A model generated the notes under the pieces. That model was not told the origin of the DNA and did not search any database. It saw only the letters and a list, made by a program, of their open reading frames with translations. The translations under genes and the position numbers were made by a program. DNA of 64,000 nucleotides, from assembly GCA_027186245.1 (NCBI GenBank), contig CP114490.1, forward strand, positions 6,208,501 through 6,272,500, given 5' to 3'. Every line of letters begins with the position of its first letter. Within the stretch, counting starts at the first letter, position 1. This document shows positions 26,412 through 38,700 of this stretch, in pieces. The stretch is from Coriaria nepalensis (taxonomy: Eukaryota > Streptophyta > Magnoliopsida > Cucurbitales > Coriariaceae).

Positions 26412-29400
26412 CAAAATTTGTGTTTGATGTGCGATAATTGAATTCGTCGGAACCTCAGTCATATAATGTAGTGGTTTGAAGAGTCTCATTGATTTGAGTT
26501 TCAGGTAAAACAAATGCACACATTTACTACAAAGATCATTAGAATGTTTTGCCCGAAACTTGTGTCTGAAATACGAAAGTAGACTTCATTCGAACCTCTA
26601 TCAAATGGTTTAGTGGCTTCAGGAGACTTATTGAAATGCTTTTCAGGTGAAATAAATGCACATGTGTCCTTCAAAGATCCCTAGCAAGTAATGCACAAAA
26701 TTTGTGTTTGATGTGCGATAATAGAATTCGTCGAAACCTCATTCATATGATTTAGTGGTTTGAAGAGTCTCATTGATTTGAGTTTCAGGTAAAACAAATG
26801 CACACGTTTACTACAAAGATCATTAGAATGTTTTGTCCGAAACTTGTGTCTCAAAATACGAAACTAGACTTCATTCGAACCTCATTCAAATGGTTTATTG
26901 GCTTCATGAGATTTATTGAAGTGATTTTCAGATGAAATAAATGCACATGTGTCCTACAAAGATCACTAGCAAGTTATGCACAAAATTTGTGTTTGATGTG
27001 CGATAATAGAATTAGTTGGAACCTCATTCATATGATTTAGTGGCTAGAGGAGACTCATTGATTTGATTTTCAGGTAAAACAAATGCACACGTTTACTACA
27101 AAGATCATTAGAATGTTTTGCCCGAAACTTGTGTCTGAAATACGAAAGTAGACTTCATTCGAACCTCTATCAAATGGTTTAGTGGCTTCAGGAGACTTAT
27201 TGAAATGCTTTTCAGGTGAAATAAATGCACATGTGTCCTTCAAAGATCCCTAGCAAGTAATGCACAAAATTTGTGTTTGATGTGCGATAATAGAATTCGT
27301 CGAAACCTCATTCATATGATTTAGTTGTTTGAAGAGTCTCATTGATTTGAGTTTCAGGTAAAACAAATGCACACGTTTACTACAAAGATCATTAGAATGT
27401 TTTGTCCGAAACTTGTGTCTGAAATACGAAAGTAGACTTCATTCGAACCTCATTCAAATGGTTGAGTGGCTTCATGAGACTTATTGAAGTGATTTTCAGA
27501 TGAAATAAATGCACATGTGTCCTACAAAGATCACTAGCAAGTTATGCACAAAATTTGTGCTTGGTGTGCGATAATAGAATTCGTCGGAACCTCATTCATA
27601 TGATTTAGTGGTTTGAAGAGTCTCATTGATTTGAGTTTCAGGTAAAACAAATGCACACATTTACTACAAAGATCATTAGAATGTTTTGCCCGAAACTTGT
27701 GTCTTAAATACGAAAGTAGACTTCTTCGAACCTCTATCAAATGGTTTAGTGGCTTCAGGAGACTTATTGAAATGCTTTTCAGGTGAAATAAATGCACATG
27801 TGTCCTTCAAAGATCCCTAGCAAGTAATGCACAAAATTTGTGTTTGATGTGCGATAATAGAATTCGTCGAAACCTCATTCATATGATTTAGTGGTTTGAA
27901 GAGTCTCATTGATTTGAGTTTCAGGTAAAACAAATGCACACGTTTACTACAAAGATCATTAGAATGTTTTGCCCAAAACTTGTGTCTGAAATACGAAAGT
28001 AGACTTCATTCGAACCTCTATCAAATGGTTTAGTGGCTTCAGGAGACTTATTGAAATGCTTTTCAGGTGAAATAAATGCACATGTGTCCTTCAAAGATCC
28101 CTAGCAAGTAATGCACAAAATTTGTGTTTGATGTGCGATAATAGAATTCGTCGAAACCTCATTCATATGATTTAGTGGTTTGAAGAGTCTCATCGATTTA
28201 AGTTTCAGGTAAAACAAATGCACACGTTTACTACAAAGATCATTAGAATGTTTTGGCCGAAACTTGTCTCTGAAATACGAATGTAGACTTCATTCGAACC
28301 TCATTTAAATGGTTGAGTGGCTTCAGGAGACTTATTGAAGTGATTTTCAGATGAAATAAATGCACATGTGTCCTACAAAGATCACTAGCAAGTTATGCAC
28401 AAAATTTGTGTTTGATGTGCGATAATAGAATTCGTCGGAACCTCATTCATATGATTTAGTGGTTTGAAGAGTCTCATTGATTTGAGTTTCAGGTAAAACA
28501 AATGCACACATTTACTACAAAGATCATTAGAATGTTTTGCCCGAAACTTGTGTCTTAAATACGAAAGTAGACTTCTTCGAACCTCTATCAAATGGTTTAG
28601 TGGCTTCAGGAGACTTATTGAAATGGTTTTCAGGTGAAATAAATGCACATGTGTCCTTCAAAGATCCCTAGCAAGTAATGCACAAAATTTGTGTTTGATG
28701 TGCGATAATAGAATTCGTCGAAACCTCATTCATATGATTTAGTGGTTTGAAGAGTCTCATCGATTTGAGTTTCAGGTAAAACAAATGCACACGTTTACTA
28801 CAAAGATCATTAGAATGTTTTGTCCGAAACTTGTGTCTCAAAATACGAAAGTAGACTTCATTCGAACCTCATTCAAATGGTTGATTGGGTTCATGAGATT
28901 TATTGAAGTGATTTTCAGATGAAATAAATGCACATGTGTCCTACAAAGATCACTAGCAAGTTATGCACAAAATTTGTGTTTGATGTGCGATAATAGAATT
29001 AGTTGGAACCTCATTCATATGATTTAGTGGCTAGAGGAGACTCATTGATTTGATTTTCAGGTAAAACAAATGCACACGTTTACTACAAAGATCATTAGAA
29101 TGTTTTGCCCGAAACTTGTGTCTGAAATATGAAAGTAGACTTCATTCGAATCTCTATCAAATGGTTTAGTGGCTTCAGGAGACTTATTGAAATGCTTTTC
29201 AGGTGAAATAAATGCACATGTGTCCTTCAAAGACCCCTAGCAAGTTATGCACAAAATTTGTGTTTGATGTGCGATAATAGAATTCGTCGAAACCTCATTC
29301 ATATGATTTAGTGGTTTGAAGAGTCTCATTGATTTGAGTTTCAGGTAAAACAAATGCACACGTTTACTACAAAGATCATTAAAATGTTTTGCCCGAAACT

Positions 29401-30103
29401 TGTGTCTGAAATACGAAAGTACACTTCATTCGAACCTCATTCAAATGGTTGAGTGGCTTCAGGAGACTTATTGAAGTGATTTTAAGATGAAATAAATGAA
29501 CATGTGTCCTACAAAGATTACTAGCAAGTAATTTACAAAATTTGCGTTTGATGTGCGATAATAGAATTCGTCGGAACCTCATTCATATGATTTAGTGGTT
29601 TGAAGAGTGTCATTGGTTTGAGTTTCAGGTAAAACAAATGCACACATTCACTACAAAGATCATTAGAATGTTTTGCCCGAAACTTGTGTCTGAAATACGA
29701 AAGTAGACTTCATTCGAACCTCTATCAAATGGTTTAGTGGCTTCAGGAGACTCATTGAAATGCTTTTCAGGTGAAATAAATGCACATGTGTCCTTTAAAT
29801 ATCCCTAGCAAGTAATGCACAAAATTTGTGTTTGATGTGCGGTAATAGAATTCGTCGAAACCAAATTCATATGATTTAGTGGTTTGAAGAGTCTCATTGA
29901 TTTGAGTTTCAAGTAAAACAAATGCACACGTTTACTACAAAGATCATTAGAATGTTTTGCCCGAAACTTGTGTCTGAAATACGAAAGTAGACTTCATTCG
30001 AACCTCATTCAAATGGTTGAGTGGCTTCAGGAGACTTATTGAAGTAATTTTCAGATAAAATAAATGGACATGTGTCCTACAAAGATCACTAGCAAGTTAC
30101 GCG
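26412..30103 (+). repeat. HOR family 2, copy 1 (13 dimers, 3,692 bp)
   Basis: It opens with a marker dimer carrying GATAATTGAATTCG and CAGTCATATAATGTAG (26456). The order then runs: GTCTCAAAATACG unit (+1 bp, about 26852), A-k with GATTTTCAGG, B-M, ACTTCTTCG unit (-1 bp, 27721), GCCCAAAAC, B-L with TTGGCCG, ACTTCTTCG unit (28572), and the five-dimer closing cassette 28683-30103. The +1 and -1 indels cancel, so the copy is exactly 13 x 284 bp. Confidence 0.9.
28683..30103 (+). repeat. Five-dimer closing cassette, copy 1 (1,421 bp)
   Basis: Five dimers in fixed order: GTCTCAAAATACG unit (+1), A-k with AATATGAAAG and AAAGACCCC, a unit with ATTAAAATG, AGTACACTTC and AAATGAACATG, a unit with GAGTGTCATTGG and CACACATTCAC, and a unit with GCGGTAATAG and AACCAAATTC. 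The same five close HOR family 2 copies 2, 3 and 4 at 32092, 34364 and 39194, each 1,421 bp. It is the most constant part of family 2. Confidence 0.9.
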
Positions 30104-33100
30104 CAAAATTTGTGTTTGATGTGCGATAATTGAATTCGTCGGAACCTCAGTCATATAATGTAGTGGTTTGAAGAGTCTCATTGATTTGAGTTTCAGGTAA
30201 AACAAATGCACACATTTACTACAAAGATCATTAGAATGTTTTGCCCGAAACTTGTGTCTGAAATACGAAAGTAGACTTCATTCGAACCTCTATCAAATGG
30301 TTTAGTGGCTTCAGGAGACTTATTGAAATGCTTTTCAGGTGAAATAAATGCACATGTGTCCTTCAAAGATCCCTAGCAAGTAATGCACAAAATTTGTGTT
30401 TGATGTGCGATAATAGAATTCGTCGAAACCTCATTCATATGATTTAGTGGTTTGAAGAGTCTCATTGATTTGAGTTTCAGGTAAAACAAATGCACACGTT
30501 TACTACAAAGATCATTAGAATGTTTTGTCCGAAACTTGTGTCTCAAAATACGAAACTAGACTTCATTCGAACCTCATTCAAATGGTTTATTGGCTTCATG
30601 AGATTTATTGAAGTGATTTTCAGATGAAATAAATGCACATGTGTCCTACAAAGATCACTAGCAAGTTATGCACAAAATTTGTGTTTGATGTGCGATAATA
30701 GAATTAGTTGGAACCTCATTCATATGATTTAGTGGCTAGAGGAGACTCATTGATTTGATTTTCAGGTAAAACAAATGCACACGTTTACTACAAAGATCAT
30801 TAGAATGTTTTGCCCGAAACTTGTGTTTGAAATACGAAAGTAGACTTCATTCGAACCTCTATCAAATGGTTTAGTGGCTTCAGGAGACTTATTGAAATGC
30901 TTTTCAGGTGAAATAAATGCACATGTGTCCTTCAAAGATCCCTAGCAAGTAATGCACAAAATTTGTGTTTGATGTGCGATAATAGAATTCGTCGAAACCT
31001 CATTCATATGATTTAGTGGTTTGAAGAGTCTCATTGATTTGAGTTTCAGGTAAAACAAATGCACACGTTTACTACAAAGATCATTAGAATGTTTTGCCCC
31101 AAACTTGTGTCTGAAATACGAAAGTAGACTTCATTCGAACCTCTATCAAATGGTTTAGTGGCTTCAGGAGACTTATTGAAATGCTTTTCAGGTGAAATAA
31201 ATGCACATGTGTCCTTCAAAGATCCCTAGCAAGTAATGCACAAAATTTGTGTTTGATGTGCGATAATAGAATTCGTCGAAACCTCATTCATATGATTTAG
31301 TGGTTTGAAGAGTCTCATCGATTTGAGTTTCAGGTAAAACAAATGCACACGTTTACTACAAAGATCATTAGAATGTTTTGGCCGAAACTTGTCTCTGAAA
31401 TACGAATGTAGACTTCATTCGAACCTCATTTAAATGGTTGAGTGGCTTCAGGAGACTTATTGAAGTGATTTTCAGATGAAATAAATGCACATGTGTCCTA
31501 CAAAGATCACTAGCAAGTTATGCACAAAATTTGTGTTTGATGTGCGATAATAGAATTCGTCGGAACCTCATTCATATGATTTAGTGGTTTGAAGAGTCTC
31601 ATTGATTTGAGTTTCAGGTAAAACAAATGCACACATTTACTACAAAGATCATTAGAATGTTTTGCCCGAAACTTGTGTCTTAAATACGAAAGTAGACTTC
31701 TTCGAACCTCTATCAAATGGTTTAGTGGCTTCAGGAGACTTATTGAAATGCTTTTCAGGTGAAATAAATGCACATGTGTCCTTCAAAGATCCCTAGCAAG
31801 TAATGCACAAAATTTGTGTTTGATGTGCGATAATAGAATTCGTCGAAACCTCATTCATATGATTTAGTGGTTTGAAGAGTCTCATTGATTTGAGTTTCAG
31901 GTAAAACAAATGCACACGTTTACTACAAAGATCATTAGAATGTTTTGCCCAAAACTTGTGTCTGAAATACGAAAGTAGACTTCATTCGAACCTCTATCAA
32001 ATGGTTTAGTGGCTTCAGGAGACTTATTGAAATGCTTTTCAGGTGAAATAAATGCACATGTGTCCTTCAAAGATCCCTAGCAAGTAATGCACAAAAGTTG
32101 TGTTTGATGTGCGATAATAGAATTCGTCGAAACCTCATTCATATGATTTAGTGGTTTGAAGAGTCTCATTGATTTGTGTTTCAGGTAAAACAAATGCACA
32201 CGTTTACTACAAAGATCATTAGAATGTTTTGTCCGAAACTTGTGTCTCAAAATACGAAAGTAGACTTCATTCGAACCTCATTCAAATGGTTGATTGGCTT
32301 CATGAGATTTATTGAAGTGATTTTCAGATGAAATAAATGCACATGTGTCCTACAAAGATCACTAGCAAGTTATGCACAAAATTTGTGTTTGATGTGCGAT
32401 AATAGAATTAGTTGGAACCTCATTCATATGATTTAGTGGCTAGAGGAGACTCATTGATTTGATTTTCAGGTAAAACAAATGCACACGTTTACTACAAAGA
32501 TCATTAGAATGTTTTGCCCGAAACTTGTGTCTGAAATATGAAAGTAGACTTCATTCGAACCTCTATCAAATGGTTTAGTGGCTTCAGGAGACTTATTGAA
32601 ATGCTTTTCAGGTGAAATAAATGCACATGTGTCCTTCAAAGACCCCTAGCAAGTTATGCACAAAATTTGTGTTTGATGTGCGATAATAGAATTCGTCGAA
32701 ACCTCATTCATATGATTTAGTGGTTTGAAGAGTCTCATTGATTTGAGTTTCAGGTAAAACAAATGCACACGTTTACTACAAAGATCATTAAAATGTTTTG
32801 CCCGAAACTTGTGTCTGAAATACGAAAGTACACTTCATTCGAACCTCATTCAAATGGTTGAGTGGCTTCAGGAGACTTATTGAAGTGATTTTAAGATGAA
32901 ATAAATGAACATGTGTCCTACAAAGATTACTAGCAAGTAATTTACAAAATTTGTGTTTGATGTGCGATAATAGAATTCGTCGGAACCTCATTCATATGAT
33001 TTAGTGGTTTGAAGAGTGTCATTGGTTTGAGTTTCAGGTAAAACAAATGCACACATTCACTACAAAGATCATTAGAATGTTTTGCCCGAAACTTGTGTCT

Positions 33101-33512
33101 GAAATACGAAAGTAGACTTCATTCGAACCTCTATCAAATGGTTTAGTGGCTTCAGGAGACTTATTGAAATGCTTTTCAGGTGAATTAAATGCACATGTGT
33201 CCTTTAAATATCCCTAGCAAGTAATGCACAAAATTTGTGTTTGATGTGCGGTAATAGAATTCGTCGAAACCAAATTCATATGATTTAGTGGTTTGAAGAG
33301 TCTCATTGATTTGAGTTTCAGGTAAAACAAATGCACACGTTTACTACAAAGATCATTAGAATGTTTTGCCCTAAACTTGTGTCTGAAATACGAAAGTAGA
33401 CTTCATTCGAACCTCATTCAAATGGTTGAGTTGCTTCAGGAGACTTATTGAAGTAATTTTCAGATGAAATAAATGGACATGTGTCCTACAAAGATCACTA
33501 GCAAGTTACGCG
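30104..33512 (+). repeat. HOR family 2, copy 2 (12 dimers, 3,409 bp)
   Basis: The marker dimer (CAGTCATATAATG at 30148) is followed by a +1 unit (about 30544), A-k, GCCCCAAAC (31097), B-L with TTGGCCG, a -1 unit (31697), GCCCAAAAC, and the closing cassette 32092-33512 with GCCCTAAAC (33369) and GAGTTGCTTC. The part from 30957 to 33512 reappears at 38059-40614. Confidence 0.9.
32092..33512 (+). repeat. Five-dimer closing cassette, copy 2 (1,421 bp)
   Basis: Same five units as 28683-30103. It shares GATTTGTGTTTCAGG, GCCCTAAAC (33369) and GAGTTGCTTC with the copy at 39194 but not with the copies at 28683 and 34364. Copies 2 and 4 are thus one lineage and copies 1 and 3 another. GGTGAATTAAATGC near 33180 is private. 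Confidence 0.88.
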
Positions 33513-35784
33513 CAAAATTTGTGTTTGATGTGCGATAATTGAATTCGTCGGAACCTCAGTCATATAATGTAGTGGTTTGAAGAGTCTCATTGATTTGAGT
33601 TTCAGGTAAAACAAATGCACACATTTACTACAAAGATCATTAGAATGTTTTGCCCGAAACTTGTGTCTGAAATACGAAAGTAGACTTCATTCGAACCTCT
33701 ATCAAATGGTTTAGTGGCTTCAGGAGACTTATTGAAATGCTTTTCAGGTGAAATAAATGCACATGTGTCCTTCAAAGATCCCTAGCAAGTAATGCACAAA
33801 ATTTGTGTTTGATGTGCGATAATAGAATTCGTCGAAACCTCATTCATATGATTTAGTGGTTTGAAGAGTCTCATCGATTTGAGTTTCAGGTAAAACAAAT
33901 GCACACGTTTACTACAAAGATCATTAGAATGTTTTGGCCGAAACTTGTCTCTGAAATACGAATGTAGACTTCATTCGAACCTCATTTAAATGGTTGAGTG
34001 GCTTCAGGAGACTTATTGAAGTGATTTTCAGATGAAATAAATGCACATGTGTCCTACAAAGATCACTAGCAAGTTATGCACAAAATTTGTGTTTGATGTG
34101 CGATAATAGAATTCGTCGGAACCTCATTCATATGATTTAGTGGTTTGAAGAGTCTCATTGATTTGAGTTTCAGGTAAAACAAATGCACACATTTACTACA
34201 AAGATCATTAGAATGTTTTGCCCGAAACTTGTGTCTTAAATACGAAAGTAGACTTCTTCGAACCTCTATCAAATGGTTTAGTGGCTTCAGGAGACTTATT
34301 GAAATGCTTTTCAGGTGAAATAAATGCACATGTGTCCTTCAAAGATCCCTAGCAAGTAATGCACAAAATTTGTGTTTGATGTGCGATAATAGAATTCGTC
34401 GAAACCTCATTCATATGATTTAGTGGTTTGAAGAGTCTCATCGATTTGAGTTTCAGGTAAAACAAATGCACACGTTTACTACAAAGATCATTAGAATGTT
34501 TTGTCCGAAACTTGTGTCTCAAAATACGAAAGTAGACTTCATTCGAACCTCATTCAAATGGTTGATTGGCTTCATGAGATTTATTGAAGTGATTTTCAGA
34601 TGAAATAAATGCACATGTGTCCTACAAAGATCACTAGCAAGTTATGCACAAAATTTGTGTTTGATGTGCGATAATAGAATTAGTTGGAACCTCATTCATA
34701 TGATTTAGTGGCTAGAGGAGACTCATTGATTTGATTTTCAGGTAAAACAAATGCACACGTTTACTACAAAGATCATTAGAATGTTTTGCCCGAAACTTGT
34801 GTCTGAAATATGAAAGTAGACTTCATTCGAACCTCTATCAAATGGTTTAGTGGCTTCAGGAGACTTATTGAAATGCTTTTCAGGTGAAATAAATGCACAT
34901 GTGTCCTTCAAAGACCCCTAGCAAGTTATGCACAAAATTTGTGTTTGATGTGCGATAATAGAATTCGTCGAAACCTCATTCATATGATTTAGTGGTTTGA
35001 AGAGTCTCATTGATTTGAGTTTCAGGTAAAACAAATGCACACGTTTACTACAAAGATCATTAAAATGTTTTGCCCGAAACTTGTGTCTGAAATACGAAAG
35101 TACACTTCATTCGAACCTCATTCAAATGGTTGAGTGGCTTCAGGAGACTTATTGAAGTGATTTTAAGATGAAATAAATGAACATGTGTCCTACAAAGATT
35201 ACTAGCAAGTAATTTACAAAATTTGTGTTTGATGTGCGATAATAGAATTCGTCGGAACCTCATTCATATGATTTAGTGGTTTGAAGAGTGTCATTGGTTT
35301 GAGTTTCAGGTAAAACAAATGCACACATTCACTACAAAGATCATTAGAATGTTTTGCCCGAAACTTGTGTCTGAAATACGAAAGTAGACTTCATTCGAAC
35401 CTCTATCAAATGGTTTAGTGGCTTCAGGAGACTTATTGAAATGCTTTTCAGGTGAAATAAATGCACATGTGTCCTTTAAATATCCCTAGCAAGTAATGCA
35501 CAAAATTTGTGTTTGATGTGCGGTAATAGAATTCGTCGAAACCAAATTCATATGATTTAGTGGTTTGAAGAGTCTCATTGATTTGAGTTTCAAGTAAAAC
35601 AAATGCACACGTTTACTACAAAGATCATTAGAATGTTTTGCCCGAAACTTGTGTCTAAAATACGAAAGTAGACTTCATTCGAACCTCATTCAAATGGTTG
35701 AGTGGCTTCAGGAGACTTATTGAAGTAATTTTCAGATAAAATAAATGGACATGTGTCCTACAAAGATCACTAGCAAGTTACGCG
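33513..35784 (+). repeat. HOR family 2, copy 3, short form (8 dimers, 2,272 bp)
   Basis: The marker dimer (33557) is followed directly by the B-L unit with TTGGCCG, the -1 unit (34253) and the closing cassette 34364-35784. Relative to copy 2, four dimers are missing: the +1/TTTATTGG unit, A-k and GCCCCAAAC after the marker, and GCCCAAAAC after the -1 unit. Because whole dimers are lost, the loss fits unequal exchange in register. Confidence 0.9.
34364..35784 (+). repeat. Five-dimer closing cassette, copy 3 (1,421 bp)
   Basis: Same five units. It shares TCATCGATTTGAG in the first unit, and TTTCAAGTAAAAC with TTTCAGATAAAATAAATGG in the last, with the copy at 28683. GTGTCTAAAATACG near 35652 is private. 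Confidence 0.88.
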
Positions 35785-38700
35785 CAAAATTTGTGTTTGA
35801 TGTGCGATAATTGAATTCGTCGGAACCTCAGTCATATAATGTAGTGGTTTGAAGAGTCTCATTGATTTGAGTTTCAGGTAAAACAAATGCACACATTTAC
35901 TACAAAGATCATTAGAATGTTTTGCCCGAAACTTGTGTCTGAAATACGAAAGTAGACTTCATTCGAACCTCTATCAAATGGTTTAGTGGCTTCAGGAGAC
36001 TTATTGAAATGCTTTTCAGGTGAAATAAATGCACATGTGTCCTTCAAAGATCCCTAGCAAGTAATGCACAAAATTTGTGTTTGATGTGCGATAATAGAAT
36101 TCGTCGAAACCTCATTCATATGATTTAGTGGTTTGAAGAGTCTCATTGATTTGAGTTTCAGGTAAAACAAATGCACACGTTTACTACAAAGATCATTAGA
36201 ATGTTTTGTCCGAAACTTGTGTCTCAAAATACGAAACTAGACTTCATTCGAACCTCATTCAAATGGTTTATTGGCTTCATGAGATTTATTGAAGTGATTT
36301 TCAGATGAAATAAATGCACATGTGTCCTACAAAGATCACTAGCAACTTATGCACAAAATTTGTGTTTGATGTGCGATAATAGAATTAGTTGGAACCTCAT
36401 TCATATGATTTAGTGGCTAGAGGAGACTCATTGATTTGATTTTCAGGTAAAACAAATGCACACGTTTACTACAAAGATCATTAGAATGTTTTGCCCGAAA
36501 CTTGTGTCTGAAATACGAAAGTAGACTTCATTCGAACCTCTATCAAATGGTTTAGTGGCTTCAGGAGACTTATTGAAATGCTTTTCAGGTGAAATAAATG
36601 CACATGTGTCCTTCAAAGATACCTAGCAAGTTATGCACAAAATTTGTGTTTGATGTGCGATAATAGAATTCGTCGAAACCTCATTCATATGATTTAGTGG
36701 TTTGAAGAGTCTCATCGATTTGAGTTTCAGGTAAAACAAATGCACACGTTTTTACTACAAAGATCATTAGAATGTTTTGCCCGAAACTTGTGTCTGAAAT
36801 ACGAAAGTAGACTTCATTCGAACCTCTATCAAATGGTTTAGTGGCTTCAGGAGACTTATTGAAATGCTTTTCAGGTGAAATAAATGCACATGTGTCCTTC
36901 AAAGATCCCTAGCAAGTTATGCACAAAATTTGTGTCTGATGTGCGATAACAGAATTCGTCGAAACCTCATTCATATGATTTAGTGGTTTGAAGAGTCTCA
37001 TCGATTTGAGTTTCAGGTAAAACAAATGCACACGTTTACTACAAAGATCATTAGAATGTTTTGCCCGAAACTTGTCTCTGAAATACGAATGTAGACTTCA
37101 TTCGAACCTCATTTAAATGGTTGGGTGGCTTCAGGAGACTTATTGAAGTGATTTTCAGATGAAATAAATACACATGTGTCCTACAAAGATCACTAGCAAG
37201 TTATGCACAAAATTTGTGTTTGATGTGCGATAATAGAATTCGTCGGAACCTCATTCATATGATTTAGTGGTTTGAAGAGTCTCATTGATTTGAGTTTCAG
37301 GTAAAACAAATGCACACGTTTACTACAAAGATCATTAGAATGTTTTGCCCGAAACTTGTGTCTGAAATACGAAAGTAGACTTCATTCGAACCTCTATCAA
37401 ATGGTTTAGTGGCTTCAGGAGACTTATTGAAATGCTTTTCAGGTGAAATAAATGCACATGTGTCCTTCAAAGATCCCTAGCAAGTAATGCACAAAATTTG
37501 TGTTTGATGTGCGATAATAGAATTCGTCGAAACCTCATTCATATGATTTTGTTGTTTGAAGAGTCTCATTGATTTGAGTTTCAGGTAAAACAAATGCACA
37601 CGTTTACTACAAAGATCATTAGAATGTTTTGTCCGAAACTTGTGTCTGAAATACGAAAGTAGACTTCATTCGAACCTCATTCAAATGGTTGAGTGGCTTC
37701 ATGAGACTTATTGAAGTGATTTTCAGATGAAATAAATGCACATGTGTCCTACAAAGATCACTAGCAAGTTATGCACAAAATTTGTGTTTGATGTGCGATA
37801 ATAGAATTCGTCGGAACCTCATTCATATGATTTAGTGGTTTGAAGAGTCTCATTGATTTGAGTTTCAGGTAAAACAAATGCACACATTTACTACAAAGAT
37901 CATTAGAATGTTTTGCCCGAAACTTGTGTCTTAAATACGAAAGTAGACTTCTTCGAACCTCTATCAAATGGTTTAGTGGCTTCAGGAGACTTATTGAAAT
38001 GCTTTTCAGGTGAAATAAATGCACATGTGTCCTTCAAAGATCCCTAGCAAGTAATGCACAAAATTTGTGTTTGATGTGCGATAATAGAATTCGTCGAAAC
38101 CTCATTCATATGATTTAGTGGTTTGAAGAGTCTCATTGATTTGAGTTTCAGGTAAAACAAATGCACACGTTTACTACAAAGATCATTAGAATGTTTTGCC
38201 CCAAACTTGTGTCTGAAATACGAAAGTAGACTTCATTCGAACCTCTATCAAATGGTTTAGTGGCTTCAGGAGACTTATTGAAATGCTTTTCAGGTGAAAT
38301 AAATGCACATGTGTCCTTCAAAGATCCCTAGCAAGTAATGCACAAAATTTGTGTTTGATGTGCGATAATAGAATTCGTCGAAACCTCATTCATATGATTT
38401 AGTGGTTTGAAGAGTCTCATCGATTTGAGTTTCAGGTAAAACAAATGCACACGTTTACTACAAAGATCATTAGAATGTTTTGGCCGAAACTTGTCTCTGA
38501 AATACGAATGTAGACTTCATTCGAACCTCATTTAAATGGTTGAGTGGCTTCAGGAGACTTATTGAAGTGATTTTCAGATGAAATAAATGCACATGTGTCC
38601 TACAAAGATCACTAGCAAGTTATGCACAAAATTTGTGTTTGATGTGCGATAATAGAATTCGTCGGAACCTCATTCATATGATTTAGTGGTTTGAAGAGTC

